Below are positions 24,439 to 37,054 of a DNA stretch of 64,000 nucleotides, piece after piece. Numbering within the stretch: the first letter of the stretch is position 1; every line of letters begins with the position of its first letter. The stretch comes from Mesocentrotus franciscanus (taxonomy: Eukaryota; Echinodermata; Echinoidea; Camarodonta; Strongylocentrotidae), in contig CP137682.1 in assembly GCA_037976565.1 (NCBI GenBank), positions 20,056,751-20,120,750 of the forward strand. Reading direction: 5' to 3'. A program made the translations under genes and the position numbers. The notes beneath the pieces were generated by a model, which searched no databases, was not told where the DNA came from, and saw nothing but the letters and a program-made list of their open reading frames with translations.

Positions 24439-27400
24439 CAGTCTTTCGGGTGTATAGCACAATTTCTGCCTTGTCTGGGTTGCTGAAAATAGCACTATGC
24501 AAGACCGTGATTTCCACCGGAGTTTTAAAGTGAAGACCAGGAGGGGATAGCTTAAGCCCAACTGAGATGATAACTTCGTCTTTTTTCAGGTTTAAGTCAG
24601 GTGGAATGCTTGTCAATGCTTCTGCTGTGATAGTATTATATTTGGCTATGTCCACATCGTCTGGTGCAAATGGAACCATAATGCTATACTCATCGAGACT
24701 AATATTCATTGTCTCTTCTGTGATGCTCTTCATCGAGGAGCGAGAGCTGTCTCGTGGACTGGTGATAACTGGGTCGTATGATTGGGAGTATGGGGGCATA
24801 TAGCTAGGGAAAGCCTCATTACCACAAGTACTGCTAAGGGAGTCATGGTCGTCTTCTCCAAACCCAATGAATGGCTGAACGATCGTTGTTGCTTCTTTAT
24901 TTAAAAGATAGTCATGTATACCCAGATGACCGCCATTAAAAGCAAGGCGTGAAGGTGTCCAGTAATCAATAGCAAGTCTCCCAGGTCTGCCCCTTTACTA
25001 ACGAGGTATTTGACAATATCAAGATGGCCCTTGAATGATGCTATGTGAAGAGCTGTAAACCCGTCTTTATCACCAATTTCAATGGCTGCTCCTTTGTTCA
25101 CGATATACTCGACGACTTCAAGATGGCCTTCTTGACAAGCACAAGACAAGGATGTCCTGTCGTTTGTGTCACATTTGTCAAGCTGTGCCCCTTTCCAAAC
25201 GAGGTATTGGACAATATCAAGATGACCCTTTAATGATGCTATGTGAAGAGCTGTAAACCCATCTTTATCACCAATTGTAATGCTTGCTCCACTGTTCACG
25301 ATATACTCGACGACTTCGAGATGGCCTTCTTGAGAAGCACAAGACAAGGGTGTCCTGTAGGTTTTGTCACATTTGTCAAGCTTTGCCCCTTTCCTAACAA
25401 GATATTTGACAATATCAAGATGACCCTTTAATGATGCTCTGTGAAGAGCTGTAAACCCATCTGTATCACCAATTTCAATGCCTGCTCCTTTCATCACGAT
25501 TAACTCGACGACTGCAAGATGGCCTTCTTGAGATGCACAAGACAAGGGTGTCCTGTCGTTTTTGTCACATTTGTCAAGCTGTGCCCCTTTTCTGACAAGG
25601 TATTTGACAATATCAACATGACCCTTGAATGATGCTTTGTGAAGAGCTGTAAACCCATCTTTATCACCAATTTCGATGCCTGCTCCTTTGTTCACGATAT
25701 ACTCGACGACTTCAAGATGGCCTTCTTGAGATGCACAAGACAAGGGTGTCCTGTCGTTTTTGTCACATTTGTCAAGCTGTGCCCCTTTTCTGACAAGGTA
25801 TTTGACAATATCAACATGACCCTTGAATGATGCTCTGTGAAGGGCTGTAGACCCATCTTTATCACCAATTTCGATGCCTGCTCCTTTGTTCACGAGATAC
25901 TCGACGACTTCAAGATGGCCTTCTTGAGAAGCACAAGACAAGGGTGTCCTGTCGGTTTTGTCACATTTGTCAAGCTGTGCTCCTTTCCTAACAAGGTATT
26001 TGACAATATCAAGATGACCCTCCAATGCTGATATGTGAAGAGCTGTAAACCCATCTTTATCCCCAATTTCAATGCCTGCTCCGTTGTTCACGAGATACTC
26101 GACGACTTCAAGATGGCCTTCTTGAGAAGCATGAGACAAGGGTGTCCTGTCGTTTTTGTCACATTTGTCAAGCTGTGCTCCTTTCCTAACAAGGTATTTG
26201 ACAATATCAAGATGACCCTTGAATGATGCTATGTGAAGAGCTGTAAACCCGTCTTTATCACTAATTGCAATGCTTGCTCCTTTGCTTATGATATACTCAA
26301 CGACTTCAAGATGGCCTTCTTGAGAAGCACAACACAAGGGTGTCATCCCGCTCCTGAGTGTTTTGTCAACCTCTACCCTTCGTTAACGAGAACTTTGACA
26401 ATGTCAAGGTGTCCCCCAAATGAAGCCAAACTTAGTGCGGTCCAACCATCGTCAGTGCTCCTATCCAGCTCTGCTCCTTGACTGGCTAGATATTTCACTC
26501 CATCAATATCACCAGTTTGTGATGCAGTATGTAGAGCTGTACATCCACCTTTACCACACGTGTTAATGTTGGCTCCTTCTGTCAAAAAGTACTCTGCAAT
26601 GTCAAGATGACCACCGTCTAAAGCAAGGAGTAGAGGTGTCCAGTAATCATTAGAAAATCTCCCAAGGTCTGCCCCTTTACTAACAAGGTATTTGACAACA
26701 GCAAGATGACCCTTGAGTGATGCTATGTGAAGAGCTGTAAACCCATTTTTGTCAACAGTATCAATGCCTGCTCTTTTGTCCACGATATAATCGACGACTT
26801 CAAGATGGCCTTTTTGAGAAGCATAAGACCAGATTTTCCTTTTGGTTTTCCTTTTGGTTTTGTCACATTTGTCAAGCTGTGCCCCTTTCCTAACGAGGTG
26901 ATGAACTATTTCAACGTGTCCATTGGACGATGCAATATGGAGAGCTGTTAACCCGTCTCGATTACAGTTATCAATATTTGCTCCTCCGTTCATTAAGACC
27001 TCGACAATACCCAGATGGCCTCTTTTTATTGCAAGACACAAGGGTGTCATCCCATTCCTGAGTGCTTTGTCAACCTCTACCCCTCCGTTAACAAGAAATT
27101 TGACAATGTCAAGGTGTCCCCCAAATGAAGCCAAATTAAGTGCGGTCCAACCATCGTCAGTGCTCCTATCCAGCTCTGCCCCTTGACTGGTTAGATATTT
27201 CACTCCATCAATATTACCAGTTTGTGATGCAGCATATAGAGCTGTACATCCACCTTTACCACACGTGTTAATGTTGGCTCCTTCTGTCAAAAGGTACTCT
27301 GCTATGTCAAGATGGCCACCGTCTAAAGCAAGGTGTAAAGGTGTCCAGTTATCAGTAGCAAGTCTCTCCAGCTGTGCCCCTTTACTAACAAGGTATTTGA

Positions 27401-27764
27401 CAATATCAACATGACCCTCGAATGTTGCTAAGTGAAGAGCTGTAAACCCATCTTTGTCAACAATATCAATATCTGCTCCTTCTTTCACTAACAGCTCCAT
27501 CACATGAAGATGGCCTTTCTTTGAGCATAAGTGAACCGATGTCTGTAGGTTAGCATCGACCACATTCACTTTTGCTCCATGATGGGTAAGGCATTTAACG
27601 GTTTGCAAATGTCCGTTTTCCGAAGCAATGTGGAGAGGCGTCTTGCCAGACTCATCCGAGCAGTTTACATCAACTCCTCCCGAATCCTCTGACTTGTCTT
27701 CCCAGTCGATTAATGATTGTACCTTCCATACGTCTCCTATTTTTGCTGCTGAAAACAGCGCCAT
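24439..27764 (-). CDS. Gene A exon E1: ankyrin array (28 repeats) and ZU5 start
   Basis: The start ATG has a good context (AAC before, G after) and matches the start of gene B. A short leader (MALFSAA...) is followed by 28 repeats of about 33 residues with TPLH/TALH, GH and VVxYLV motifs. Repeats 3-6 and 10-13 resemble each other, so this array carries an internal duplication. Repeat 9 has four extra basic codons. The ZU5 part starts after a short linker (MPPYSQS region) and includes LKLSPPGLHFKTPVE and FSNPDKAEIVLYT. The exon ends CTG|GTAAGA in phase 1. Frame breaks lie at 26376-26378 and 24978-24983; restoring one base at each gives 3328 nt and the correct phase. Confidence 0.9.
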
Positions 27765-29396
27765 GTTAAACGTAATTCACAACCACAATGTTTTTCTAAT
27801 TATGATATTACCGTGCTCTCCAAACATCATGTTACTTATTGTCATGTGACATTGAACTACTGTGTAAATAAGCCCGTACCCTTTAGTGGTGTTATCCATT
27901 TGGACTATTCTGAGGGGCAATCAAGCATTAATATATAAAAGCTTTCCATAAATTGGACTTTGCATTCATATCAATATTCGGCTTCGGAAGTTTGACTACA
28001 TTAATGTACAGTGTATTGCAACAATACAGAACTATTGCCTTGCCATTTTTCTGATTTTTTGTTTGTTTGGCCTGAAAAATACCTGGTTTCAGATTTGCAC
28101 GAAAGAAAAAAAACGTGGCGGATCAGTATTTCGTTACGCCTCATTTATAACCAGGGCTGTAGCTATAGGGTGACGTGATGACTGACAGAAGATACTAGAA
28201 CGACAACAGACCGGACACACAATTACATTGCCGATAATCGGTCGGTTTGAAGTCAGTTTGGAGGTATGATTAATACCTCAGTCACACTGCCAAACCGACT
28301 TCGCACCGACTCCAAAGAGACCAAACTGACTTATTTTGGACCACTTTGGATATTGTAATCGGTTGTCTGGTCTGGGTCCGGATGTCTTTGTATTTGATTT
28401 GTCGCAGTATTAAAAGAATAAGGTTCACTTCTCTTTTTCTTTATGGATCTTCTTCTGTGGACTACAACTACTTTAGTTTCACCTTTATTTTGTATTCCAT
28501 TAAGAAGATTATGGTTCGTGATTGTTGTGTCACTGTCCTCCAAAGTGTTCAGAATACATTATTGCTATAGTGATGGATTTTGAAAACTATCCTTTTCTTG
28601 TAATTATCTTTTCTTAGATGCATTAAACAAGGAATCAGGGAAAAGAACAAATGATCTCAGATATTTATTTAGTGCAAGGATAAATATGCAGATATTGTCT
28701 TATTGCAAGAAACCTACAGTACCCCTGATATACAAGATACATAGAGATTAATGTGGGATGGAAGTCGTTATTTTAGTCATGGTACTTTACACAGTAAAGG
28801 TGTTCTCGGGTTAATTAATTCACATTTAGATTTGAAGGTTTTTTTCTATAATTACAGATCAAAATGGTAAGTACATTCTAATGAAAGTTATTTTACAGGG
28901 TTGAGAAATAATAATAAATTGCAAATGTATATTTTCCAGTAAGAGAAAATGGATAACTGAGTTTTACATGAGTTTGAAAGAGATTTGAATAATACGGGTA
29001 GGGAAAATGAGTTACTTATTATAAGAGGATATTTTAATGTGATGAGTAGTACTAGGTCTGGTATCGGTCTCATTTGTATGACTGTGATATAAGGTGAGAA
29101 AGGGCTGGTAACACATAAACAACAACAATTAAATTGGTCTGTGTAGAATAATGTATAGACCAGTTCGTAATTAGCACATGGTTCAAATCACCGTAAACGT
29201 CCACATATATTTTAATTTTGTACAAATAAAATTGGTCTGCCCATGTCAGATTGTATGTACAAACTGAATTACTGGATCCGAGAAAGTCGTTGCTGAAGGT
29301 TCTTTAGCGGGTTGAAATACCCTTAACATACCTCTAATTCTTTATTCTGAAAATCATGTTGAGGATATACATATACAATGTATATATATATATATA
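27765..29396. other. 5' flank of gene A and spacer to R2
   Basis: 27765-28060 is homologous to 54567-54835 upstream of gene B and should hold the 5' UTR and promoter; no clear core promoter element is shared by both copies. Around 28221-28330 there is an imperfect inverted repeat (GGTCGGTTTGAAGTC and CCAAACCGACTTC). The rest is AT-rich with nothing recognised. Confidence 0.55.
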
Positions 29397-32268
29397 TGCT
29401 GTGTTTTTAGGTTATGCCCCAAACACGCACATTTCTCATTGATTCTTCAATGAAAATCACCGTTAAAATGTACTCTTAGCCAATCCAGCTTCGTGTTGAT
29501 CTCGCCTAGAATTGTGTTATCTGTGGCCACATGTTAATGTATGAGTTATCATCGGTTCATTCGCACTACCTTTAGCCTTTTTTTTCTCACAAGGTGTTTG
29601 TACAAATTTATCTAATTACTTTCTTTTTATGTTTTCTATGTCTGTTTAGCATTCAAAAGTTGTAGATTGGACCAAATATATAATATTTTTACAGAAACCA
29701 AAATAGCAAAAACGCATAACAAGACCATCACCACGTTTTGATTGCGAAACTAACGCAATCTCAACCGAATCCTCTGACCTAACATATTTGGGAAATACCT
29801 TTTGTCTACACCAAACATGTTACTCCATTGTGTCGCGGAGAATTTGTAAACTTTACATTTGTAAAGAAACGACGACTGTGATCGCTGAACCATAATATTC
29901 ACTAGCTGTTGAACTGTTTTATGATACAAGATGTACTCATATAGAAGCCATACGATAGTCGCTATGAATATTGCGACAGTGTTCTCCGTGTAGATTAGGT
30001 GCGTTACATTAATGCCAGTCTCGCCCTGTTACATTTGGGTCACTTTGGTTTTGAAATGATAATAAATGATGTGGAATGAATAAATTTTAGAATACACATC
30101 ATTTAAAAGCTCATATTCTCTGACATTTCCACTTAAGACTTCTTGGTCATTTTTTTGGCGTCAGAAGAGAAAGTAAACATTTCGATGATGTACAAATTAT
30201 TAAAAGAAATAATTTGGAATTCTTGAGCAATTAAACAAAAAAGTTGGGTTTCCCTATTTTTCAGAAACACCCTGTATTATATAATAATGTTATTATCTCC
30301 TTTCTGAGCATAAAAAAGGCAAGAAACCTCACGTACTTGGAAAACTGTATTTAAACATTAAAAATTATTTAAAATTAAGTCACAATGTGTAGCCTACACA
30401 CCGATGAATATTTAAAAAAAAATAGACTATCATCCGAAAACAACCAACCCAGGCAAATGCAGATCGGAGGGTGTGTCAACCAGTCCCAAACCACTGGGCA
30501 CTATTTGACGTACCAGTTTTATTGCCCCGATAATTGGACCCAATCAGAAAGAAGAATCGCACGAAATTCCACATCTTGTGTTTGAAAAGTTCCCAACGAT
30601 ATATTAATACCACTTTTGTTCTAACATCTACCCATCAGTGTTGTAAAGTAAATTGCCCCTAAAATGATCGAAAACAGCAGTCACCTACATGCAACTCAAT
30701 TCTAAGAGCGTAAACTGATAAGTGTTCACCTTGTTGCCAAATAGAAACATGCATGGTTCATGTACTTATCTCAGAAATTCATTCCCTTTCTGCCAAAATT
30801 AAATCGGGTGATTATTTGTCAGTATATGAGTTGTTTATGAAACCTTTGACAGATAAAGCATTGGGAATTCTATAGGACGGCCCATTATAAACCGCGTTCC
30901 AGTCAATGCTCTTTTTGAAAGGTAATCTAACGTCATTGGACGTGCAGAGATGTAATTTCTATTCAGACTGAGATTATCACATTATTTTTAATTTAATTCG
31001 ATTCAATTTATTTCAAACACAAAAGAAAAACACAGATTATATAAGATATATGAAATAATATGCTATCCATAATACATGTCATGTAGGCGTGCACCAAGGA
31101 AGAAGGCACTAAGGAGAAAACAGAAATTACTGATATTTTTGTACACGACAAACTAAAGGATTGTCCACGACTACATCACAATCCACTGCCCAAATTGCCA
31201 ATTTGAGATTCTCATATAGATTTAGAGATCTCGTTTTTCGAACATTCATAACTCCCTTATAATTTATTCCAAACGTTCGCAATCCTGAGTTATTAATCTT
31301 CTGCTTTGACACACAATTATTGAACTGATAACAAAGGAGCGCCTTTCACATTTATCTATAACTAATATCATCACGATATACATAATAGTTCAATTAATTT
31401 AATGCAATTACAAATATATACTTACATAAAGTATACAATTACATGCCTTTATATACAGTTTGATAAGTATACAGAAGAATAAACATCGCATAAAGGTACC
31501 ATAAAAGACGACCCCCTTTATAATTAGTGTTTGAATGAGAAGGATCTTATGTAAAATGTAATAATGTTCGGGTTTTATGAGGGATTCCCCTTTAATTTGA
31601 CTGATTTCTTCCTTCCTTAGTCGTCTTTTTTTATGCAATTTTCTCTCTCTCTCATACAATCATGTATATATATATATTTTCAAATAATTTAAAAACTAAT
31701 GAAATTAACAAAAAAATAACACTCGCATAATGTATACACAAATTATGCTGAAACTATAATTTTCATGATATTCCCGTGGTTCTTCGAAAACTTTTTTCTC
31801 CCTTCATTCATGGCGGATAATCCCATTCTGGTTGAAATACTGTAGGCCTACAACCTGATCCAGGTAATACATATAATTCCTTTTAGATTAAAGTGTGTAT
31901 GACGAATATAAGTACATGGTTTAAACTATATAGGCCTATATTCCTTCCCGACACACACCACACACATAACAGACGTGCTGGATCAAGTATCATTTACGGC
32001 GCTTCAGATACATTTTATAACCTTAAAAATATCGTCTTCTGGTGGATAATCTTATCCCATCGTGTTTAGACTACAGTACGATCTCTTGCTGCAACAGTTG
32101 CGCCTGGTATCGCTTGCATTGTCAACAAGCTCAAGCTCCCACTCCCAGCAAAATTGATGATTTTGTAAACTAACTAACTGCGCATAGATCGATGGTCCAG
32201 TGAAATCTTCCCCGGGAATGTCGTCTCGGAAATTCAGAGGATATTTGGGGGGTCATTAAGCTGTCTAC

Positions 32269-32715
32269 GTATCAGGACAATTACCCCCTGGATAATCACC
32301 CCCCGGAAATCACCCCCGGAAAAGTACCACACTAGCACAATAACCCCCCGGAAAATTACCTCCACCCCTGAAAATTACCCCCTAGAACGATTAATAATAA
32401 TAATGTAATATTCAGCTTGTATAAAGCGCTTAATACAGCTGGAACGTCTCTAAGCGCTTTACAGATATACTATTACCCCGGTCATTACCACCCCCTGTTC
32501 ATTAAAGGGGAATTCAACCCTTATAATAAGTTGGCAGGGGTTGATTGTCTGAGGGGGTGATTTTAAGGGGGTAAGTGTCTTAGGGGAAGTAATTTTCCGG
32601 GGGTAATTGTCCTCGGGGTTGGTTGTCCTCGAGGGGTGGTAATTTACTCGGGGCCATTGTCGCGCTGGTAATTGGCCGGGGGATAATTGTCCAGGTTAAT
32701 AATTGTCCTAGAACC
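32269..32715. mobile_element. Foldback GGACAATTACCCC element with 10-bp target duplication (R2)
   Basis: Starts GTATCAGGACAATTACCCCC, ends with the inverse (TAATAATTGTCCTAGAACC), and is flanked by AGCTGTCTAC at 32259-32268 and 32716-32725. R1 (about 12550) and R3 (about 37360) have uninterrupted sites. Inside is a nested segment with ATAAAGCGCTTAATACAGC and its partner TAAGCGCTTTACAGATA, a sequence type common in aquatic animal genomes. Confidence 0.8.
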
Positions 32716-33842
32716 AGCTGTCTACATCACTGAGCGAACGGGCAAAGGGACTTAAATTTGCATCTGTGGTCATTCATACTACAGAGTGCGTAGGTAGACG
32801 CAACGAATGATATCAATACGTCTATATATTGTCGAATTGTTCCCTTGAAAGTTGCGTTTCCCGGCTCTTGCCCCCCGAAGATTATCGATGGCGTTGCATG
32901 CAACAGAAGTTCATCGAAACCCCCTTTGTTTTTATTTTTAAAATCTTTTAAATCTAATGTAAATTTTCTTGGTCGGTCGCTATGGTACGTCGCAAAAAGA
33001 AATGTAATTTATCAAAGTGCGTTGGTAAAATCCAAACATTTCTATCAAAGAATGCTACCAATACGTCTTGAAAGTTGCGTTTTCCGACTGTTGCCCTCCT
33101 ACCCACCCCTCCCGGAAAGAAAATCGCTGGCTTAGCATAAAACAGGAGCTCAACAAAGCCCCCATGTTGTCATCATTTTTTTGTTAATGTTCAATTTAAC
33201 ACTCGTGGTTCTTTCTGGATACTTTCAAATTAATGTTGAATTTCCTTTCATTTGACGTGATTTGATTTTATGTTGATTTATTTCAATATACACCACTTTT
33301 ATAGTAACAATCCTTTCTATGTTTAGATTGTTGTATTTGATTAATTTTTTTACCAACAGCAAATAAGTACCATGAATTTCATATAATGATATTTACATGT
33401 ACAGGAAGAGAAAATATTGGTTGGTATAAGGGGTCGGATAATAGCATATGTGCTAGTCGATACTTATGCCTTACAGCTAAACAATGTATTTTGTACAAGT
33501 CACCTTCAGAAAAAAGAGGGACAAAATGAATTTACCATTACAATCAATACTAAAAAAATAGAATGCTTTAACAATGTCTTATAAGATACAAACTGATAAT
33601 ATGAAATAGAATTTTTGTACATATACAGACTATTTGCATGGATTTTTAATTTATGATTTGTTCAAGAATTGTGTTGTAACAGAATCTGACATCAATAGGT
33701 ATTCTATTCCGAAATTCACTAACCACAATAGACAATGAAAATCGACCTTGTGTCGTTCTAAATTTTGGGAGACGTAATTGTCTACCTTCTGTTTGGCTTG
33801 TGGAGTAGCTCTACTCTAGAATGTCACAGTAATCTATCAATA

Positions 33843-34303
33843 TGTATGTGTATGTGTGTGTATATGCCTGTTTTTTCTCACATGATTTTGTACCACATGG
33901 AGCCGGTCAGTGTTCATCGGCCGCGCTGAGGCGCTGCCTCAGCCAGAACAAGTGGGCTTAGTCTGCTCAGGGAGGTGGGAGTTCCACCTCCCTGGTCTGC
34001 TGAGCCCATTGTTCTGCTTGTGCGTAATGTAATAGCCGGTGAATGCTGACGGGTGCCATGGTTTAGTTTGTCTTAGCCTATTATCTAGTTTTTGTTATAC
34101 AATTTTTGTTATACAATTTGACTCGTTTATTGTACAGGAACCCCACTTACAAGCTTAAGCTTCTCTCGGGTTCCCTAACCATTTTTTTACTCTGTATGTC
34201 CATCATGTTTTGTATAATTATGTCCTTCGAATATTGTTTGTATTTTCTGAATGTTGATTTTTAAAAAAATGGTTGAACCAATAAATGAAATGAATGAAAT
34301 GAA
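33843..34303. mobile_element. Insertion with strong hairpin and ATGAA-rich tail, only in R2
   Basis: Absent from R1, R3 and R4, which run straight through this point. It starts in a TATG/TG repeat, contains a near-perfect hairpin (arms about 33945-33977 and 33983-34015), and ends in AACCAATAAATGAAATGAAT repeats. Such a 3' tail resembles the ends of CR1/L2-type LINEs or their SINEs. No coding region is seen. Confidence 0.6.
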
Positions 34304-35449
34304 TATATAAGGCATATTTGTATTAAATAGATCAAACATGAAAGCAGAGATTGATAAATTATCCAAATTATATAATGTGAGGATTCGCAATCTCTTAAGA
34401 AGTGGAGCTGTAAGAGTTTTCTTCTCTCTCTAAATGCAAACAAAATCACGAACTGCCATTTTCTGAGAATACAATATGCTTCTTAATATTAAGGCTAACC
34501 TTACATTGCTTCCCCACACCTATATTCCGCAGGTTATGTGTGGTTTTATCCAAGTTTTATATGATAATGTCACTGTACACCTAGGAAAAAAATATCGCAA
34601 TCTAAATAACAATCTATCTTTCTTCCTAGTACACTGATCTACATAATGAATATGACTATTCCATGACAGATGTCTGTCATAAGTGGCAACATCAACCTCT
34701 TTTTCCTCTCCAGCTAATTTCAGTTTACCATATACACTTTTTTTTTTACTCTTGCAATTACAACTACATTAGCATAAAATAAGTTTTCATTGAATTAGTT
34801 GTAGGTTTGTTAGTAATGCACCAATTTGTCCATGTGTTGTTACTTCATCCACATAAATTTTGCCCTGGTTAGCTGGAAAAAGTATGAATTATGTTAGAAT
34901 CATCGGCAAACAGCCGCAAATCGAAATAATCAGTTACTGGTGGCAGATAATTTATATAGATACAAACTGAGTTGGCCCTAGTACTAATCCTTGTGGAACA
35001 CCATAGCTTATCTTAGTGTGTATATTAAGATTAATGGTGTCAACATTGTTTTCTTGAAATCGATGAATATGCCAAGAGTGAATCTCACTGCTTCGTTTCT
35101 GTAAAAGCAACCAATGTAATAATCTTGATGCAGCGAAGCATATAACGAGAGGGTAAACGCTTATACAATACTGGGTATAATGTACTCAACATGGAATAAG
35201 GTTTACGCAATATTGGGTAGTAATATACCCAACAAACTTGCATATTTCCTCTTTAACCAACGTTTAGACAATATTTTATAGGCCCGAATTCTATTAAAAT
35301 ATGAACCCGACGCTGGATTTAGACTTTTGTCCAAAAGCGGGTTCAAAAAGGAAATTGGTCTGAGATGTAAGTTTTCTTTTAAACATGATTTTAGATACTG
35401 GATAGGGCATAAATGAATAATTAGGAGAATACGGACTTTACAGTATACC

Positions 35450-35455
35450 TTTATT
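35450..35455 (-). promoter_or_regulatory. Possible polyadenylation signal AATAAA after death unit ii
   Basis: AATAAA on the minus strand about 165 bases after the stop at 35620. The same hexamer occurs at 62269-62274 after the gene C stop. The gene A flank lacks it at the matching place. Confidence 0.4.
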
Positions 35456-35619
35456 TTTTTCGAGCAAATCTAATGACTATAGTTTTTTGTAACCAAATGA
35501 CAGGTAGTTGTGGATTACAACAACCATATCGTGCTATGTTCATAGGCTGTCTAAATAAGGAGCCATAGACCCTGGACTAAAGGGTGATATGAAACAGACT
35601 GAGCTTGTCCCCTAAATCC

Positions 35620-36203
35620 CTAATCACTGGTGTCTGTGTCATCATCTTCCATTTGATCCTTCCAAGGATCAGCTGACTTTGTTCTCTCAAACGCATAGTT
35701 CTCGCAGAGCTCTTGACAATCCCCACGATTCATGCGTTCGAACGCCTTTGCTAAGTCCTCAAGGTTCTGAATCTTCTTTCTACTCTCAGCGAGTACAAGT
35801 AGTTCTTCAGTCGGGTTCTTACATTGCTCCAGTGATTTTATGTATTCTTCAAGTCCCAGCTGATTGGCAAGACCCCTCCAGTCATCAAACACTGGGCTAT
35901 CTCTGTTCAACCGGCAATGCAGCTCATGCTGTAGCCTAGGATGTACTATAGAAGCAATTGCAACAGGGGCAGGGGCAACAGTATTTCCTTGAGGATTATT
36001 CCCTTTGGGAGTGTTGATGACCATCTCTTGGACATTGATAATATTATAGACGTTCCCAGAACGCTGGTGCATTTGTTTGTCTGATAGTTCGGGAACCAAT
36101 TGTTGGACATTGTTTGCCGCACACGCTGTTGGGGCTAAGACTTCCATTTCCCCCTCTGCTGCAGACTCTAATGGATGGACGGGCACTGTCGATGATGTCG
36201 AAG
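35620..36203 (-). CDS. Death-domain terminal exon, intact orphan unit ii
   Basis: 584 nt from acceptor TTTTAAG|CT (phase 1 in) to TAG, open throughout (193 codons plus stop). It starts ASTSSTVPVHPLESAAEGEM, continues through a Val/Asn/Pro-rich spacer (NIINVQEMVIN, NNPQGNTVAPAPVAIASIV) and ends with the death domain LQHELHCRLNRDSPVFDDW ... RGDCQELCE and an acidic tail. It is the only copy with both the full 5' half and an intact death-domain frame. No ankyrin or ZU5 exon lies between it and block R3. It could serve as the 3' end of gene B by long-range splicing, or be an orphan left by unequal crossing-over. Confidence 0.82.
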
Positions 36204-36522
36204 CTTAAAACAAAACGAACAAAATTATGATATACCTGTAAAGGAAATAAGCGTATATCACAATATATATATATATATATATACGCTTCTAAAGGACTTT
36301 AGATATTAGTACCCCGGTTAAGCTCCAACAACCGTTTCAGGTGGCCTACCCATTTATTAGGATGTTCGTTCGTTACTATCTATAACATAAAATTAAATGT
36401 CAATAACTATTCATCTTAAAGTTACGATTGATTGAGGAGATAAGATTAATTTTTGGGAGATACAATTGACTTTTGTTGTTGTTACAGAGCCCAGAACACG
36501 ACTTTATCTTTCAGCTCCTTAC

Positions 36523-36648
36523 CAATTGCTCCTGTCTCTGTTACTAAATCATGTGTGACTTGGTAGGCATGTTCACATGGCAGTAACTCTGTCGATGGTG
36601 GAGTCAACGGGCTAAGTCTTGTAAGGACCTCAGTAGGACTACTTCCGT
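36523..36648 (-). CDS. Linker exon X of unit ii
   Basis: 126 nt, acceptor TTTCAG|AC and donor ATTG|GTAAGG, phase 1-1, open. It encodes DGSSPTEVLTRLSPLTPPS and CEHAYQVTHDLVTETGAIG. It splices in frame to the death exon at 36203. Confidence 0.75.
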
Positions 36649-36988
36649 CTGAAATAAAGCAACGTACAAAAAAGCTTTTAGAAAATGATTAAACCAGACT
36701 CCGACCTGTGCTGTAAAGAACTCTGACTGATCCGTTATCTATCGCAAGTCACCCCTCGATTTATTGACATGATTGAGATAATATCATGGAACAGGTAGCG
36801 AAGAGATGAAATTGTTCAATTTACAGAGTAAAATTATACGGTATAAAAAATACATTGATAATACATTAAAGGGTATTGAAAACAAAGGCCAATTTCAGGA
36901 ATATAGGCCACAGTAGCGGTTCTAGAGCCCCCATCTATCCCAAAAAGAAGCACATGTAGAACACGAATGCTAGAAGACTGCACCTCCT

Positions 36989-36995
36989 AAAAAAA

Positions 36996-37026
<31 letters not shown>

Positions 37027-37027
37027 C
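36989..37027. repeat. A-run plus (CA)n at the unit ii / R3 junction
   Basis: A long A run followed by CA repeats marks the point where sequence homologous to the gene's E6-X intron stops and, after about 30 bases, block R3 begins. Confidence 0.85.
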
Positions 37028-37054
37028 TTTTTCTCAGAACACACCACAATTTGT

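Larger units (their letters stand above)
15153..27764 (-). pseudogene. Gene A: ankyrin-repeat / ZU5 / UPA / death-domain protein, whole locus (frame broken as sequenced)
   Basis: My model has these exons: E1 27764-24439 (28 ankyrin repeats plus most of ZU5), E2 22080-21839, E3 20753-20640, E4 18270-18150 (UPA), linker exons E5 17504-17404, E6 17109-17024, X1 16751-16617 and X2 16392-16270, and a terminal exon 15784-15153 with the death domain. Domain order is like UNC5 and PIDD intracellular parts, with an ankyrin array in front. One-base losses occur in E1 (two), E5 and E6, and X1 has a damaged acceptor. The locus is therefore either a pseudogene or carries sequencing indels. Family role (known): scaffold or death-domain signalling; the ligand is unknown. 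Confidence 0.82.
29397..35560. repeat. Duplicon block R2
   Basis: Direct copy of R1. Between about 30120 and 32260 it is almost identical to R4 (56578-59000), with only scattered differences. It carries two private or semi-private insertions (32269-32715, shared with R4; 33843-34303, only here) and the decayed minus-strand LINE RT near 35060-34200. Confidence 0.85.

Noticed and set aside
25045..26481. Series of plus-strand open frames repeating a MKSCKPIFITN pattern over the ankyrin region of gene A
   Set aside because: They are antisense shadows of the 33-residue ankyrin repeat; the same happens in gene B at 51838-53732.
27930..27945. TATA-like box upstream of gene A
   Set aside because: Not conserved in the homologous flank of gene B, and AT-rich matches are common here.
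30385..30585. 66-codon frame identical at 30385 and 56843
   Set aside because: Identity reflects recent duplication of the whole block, not selection on a protein; R1 does not keep it.
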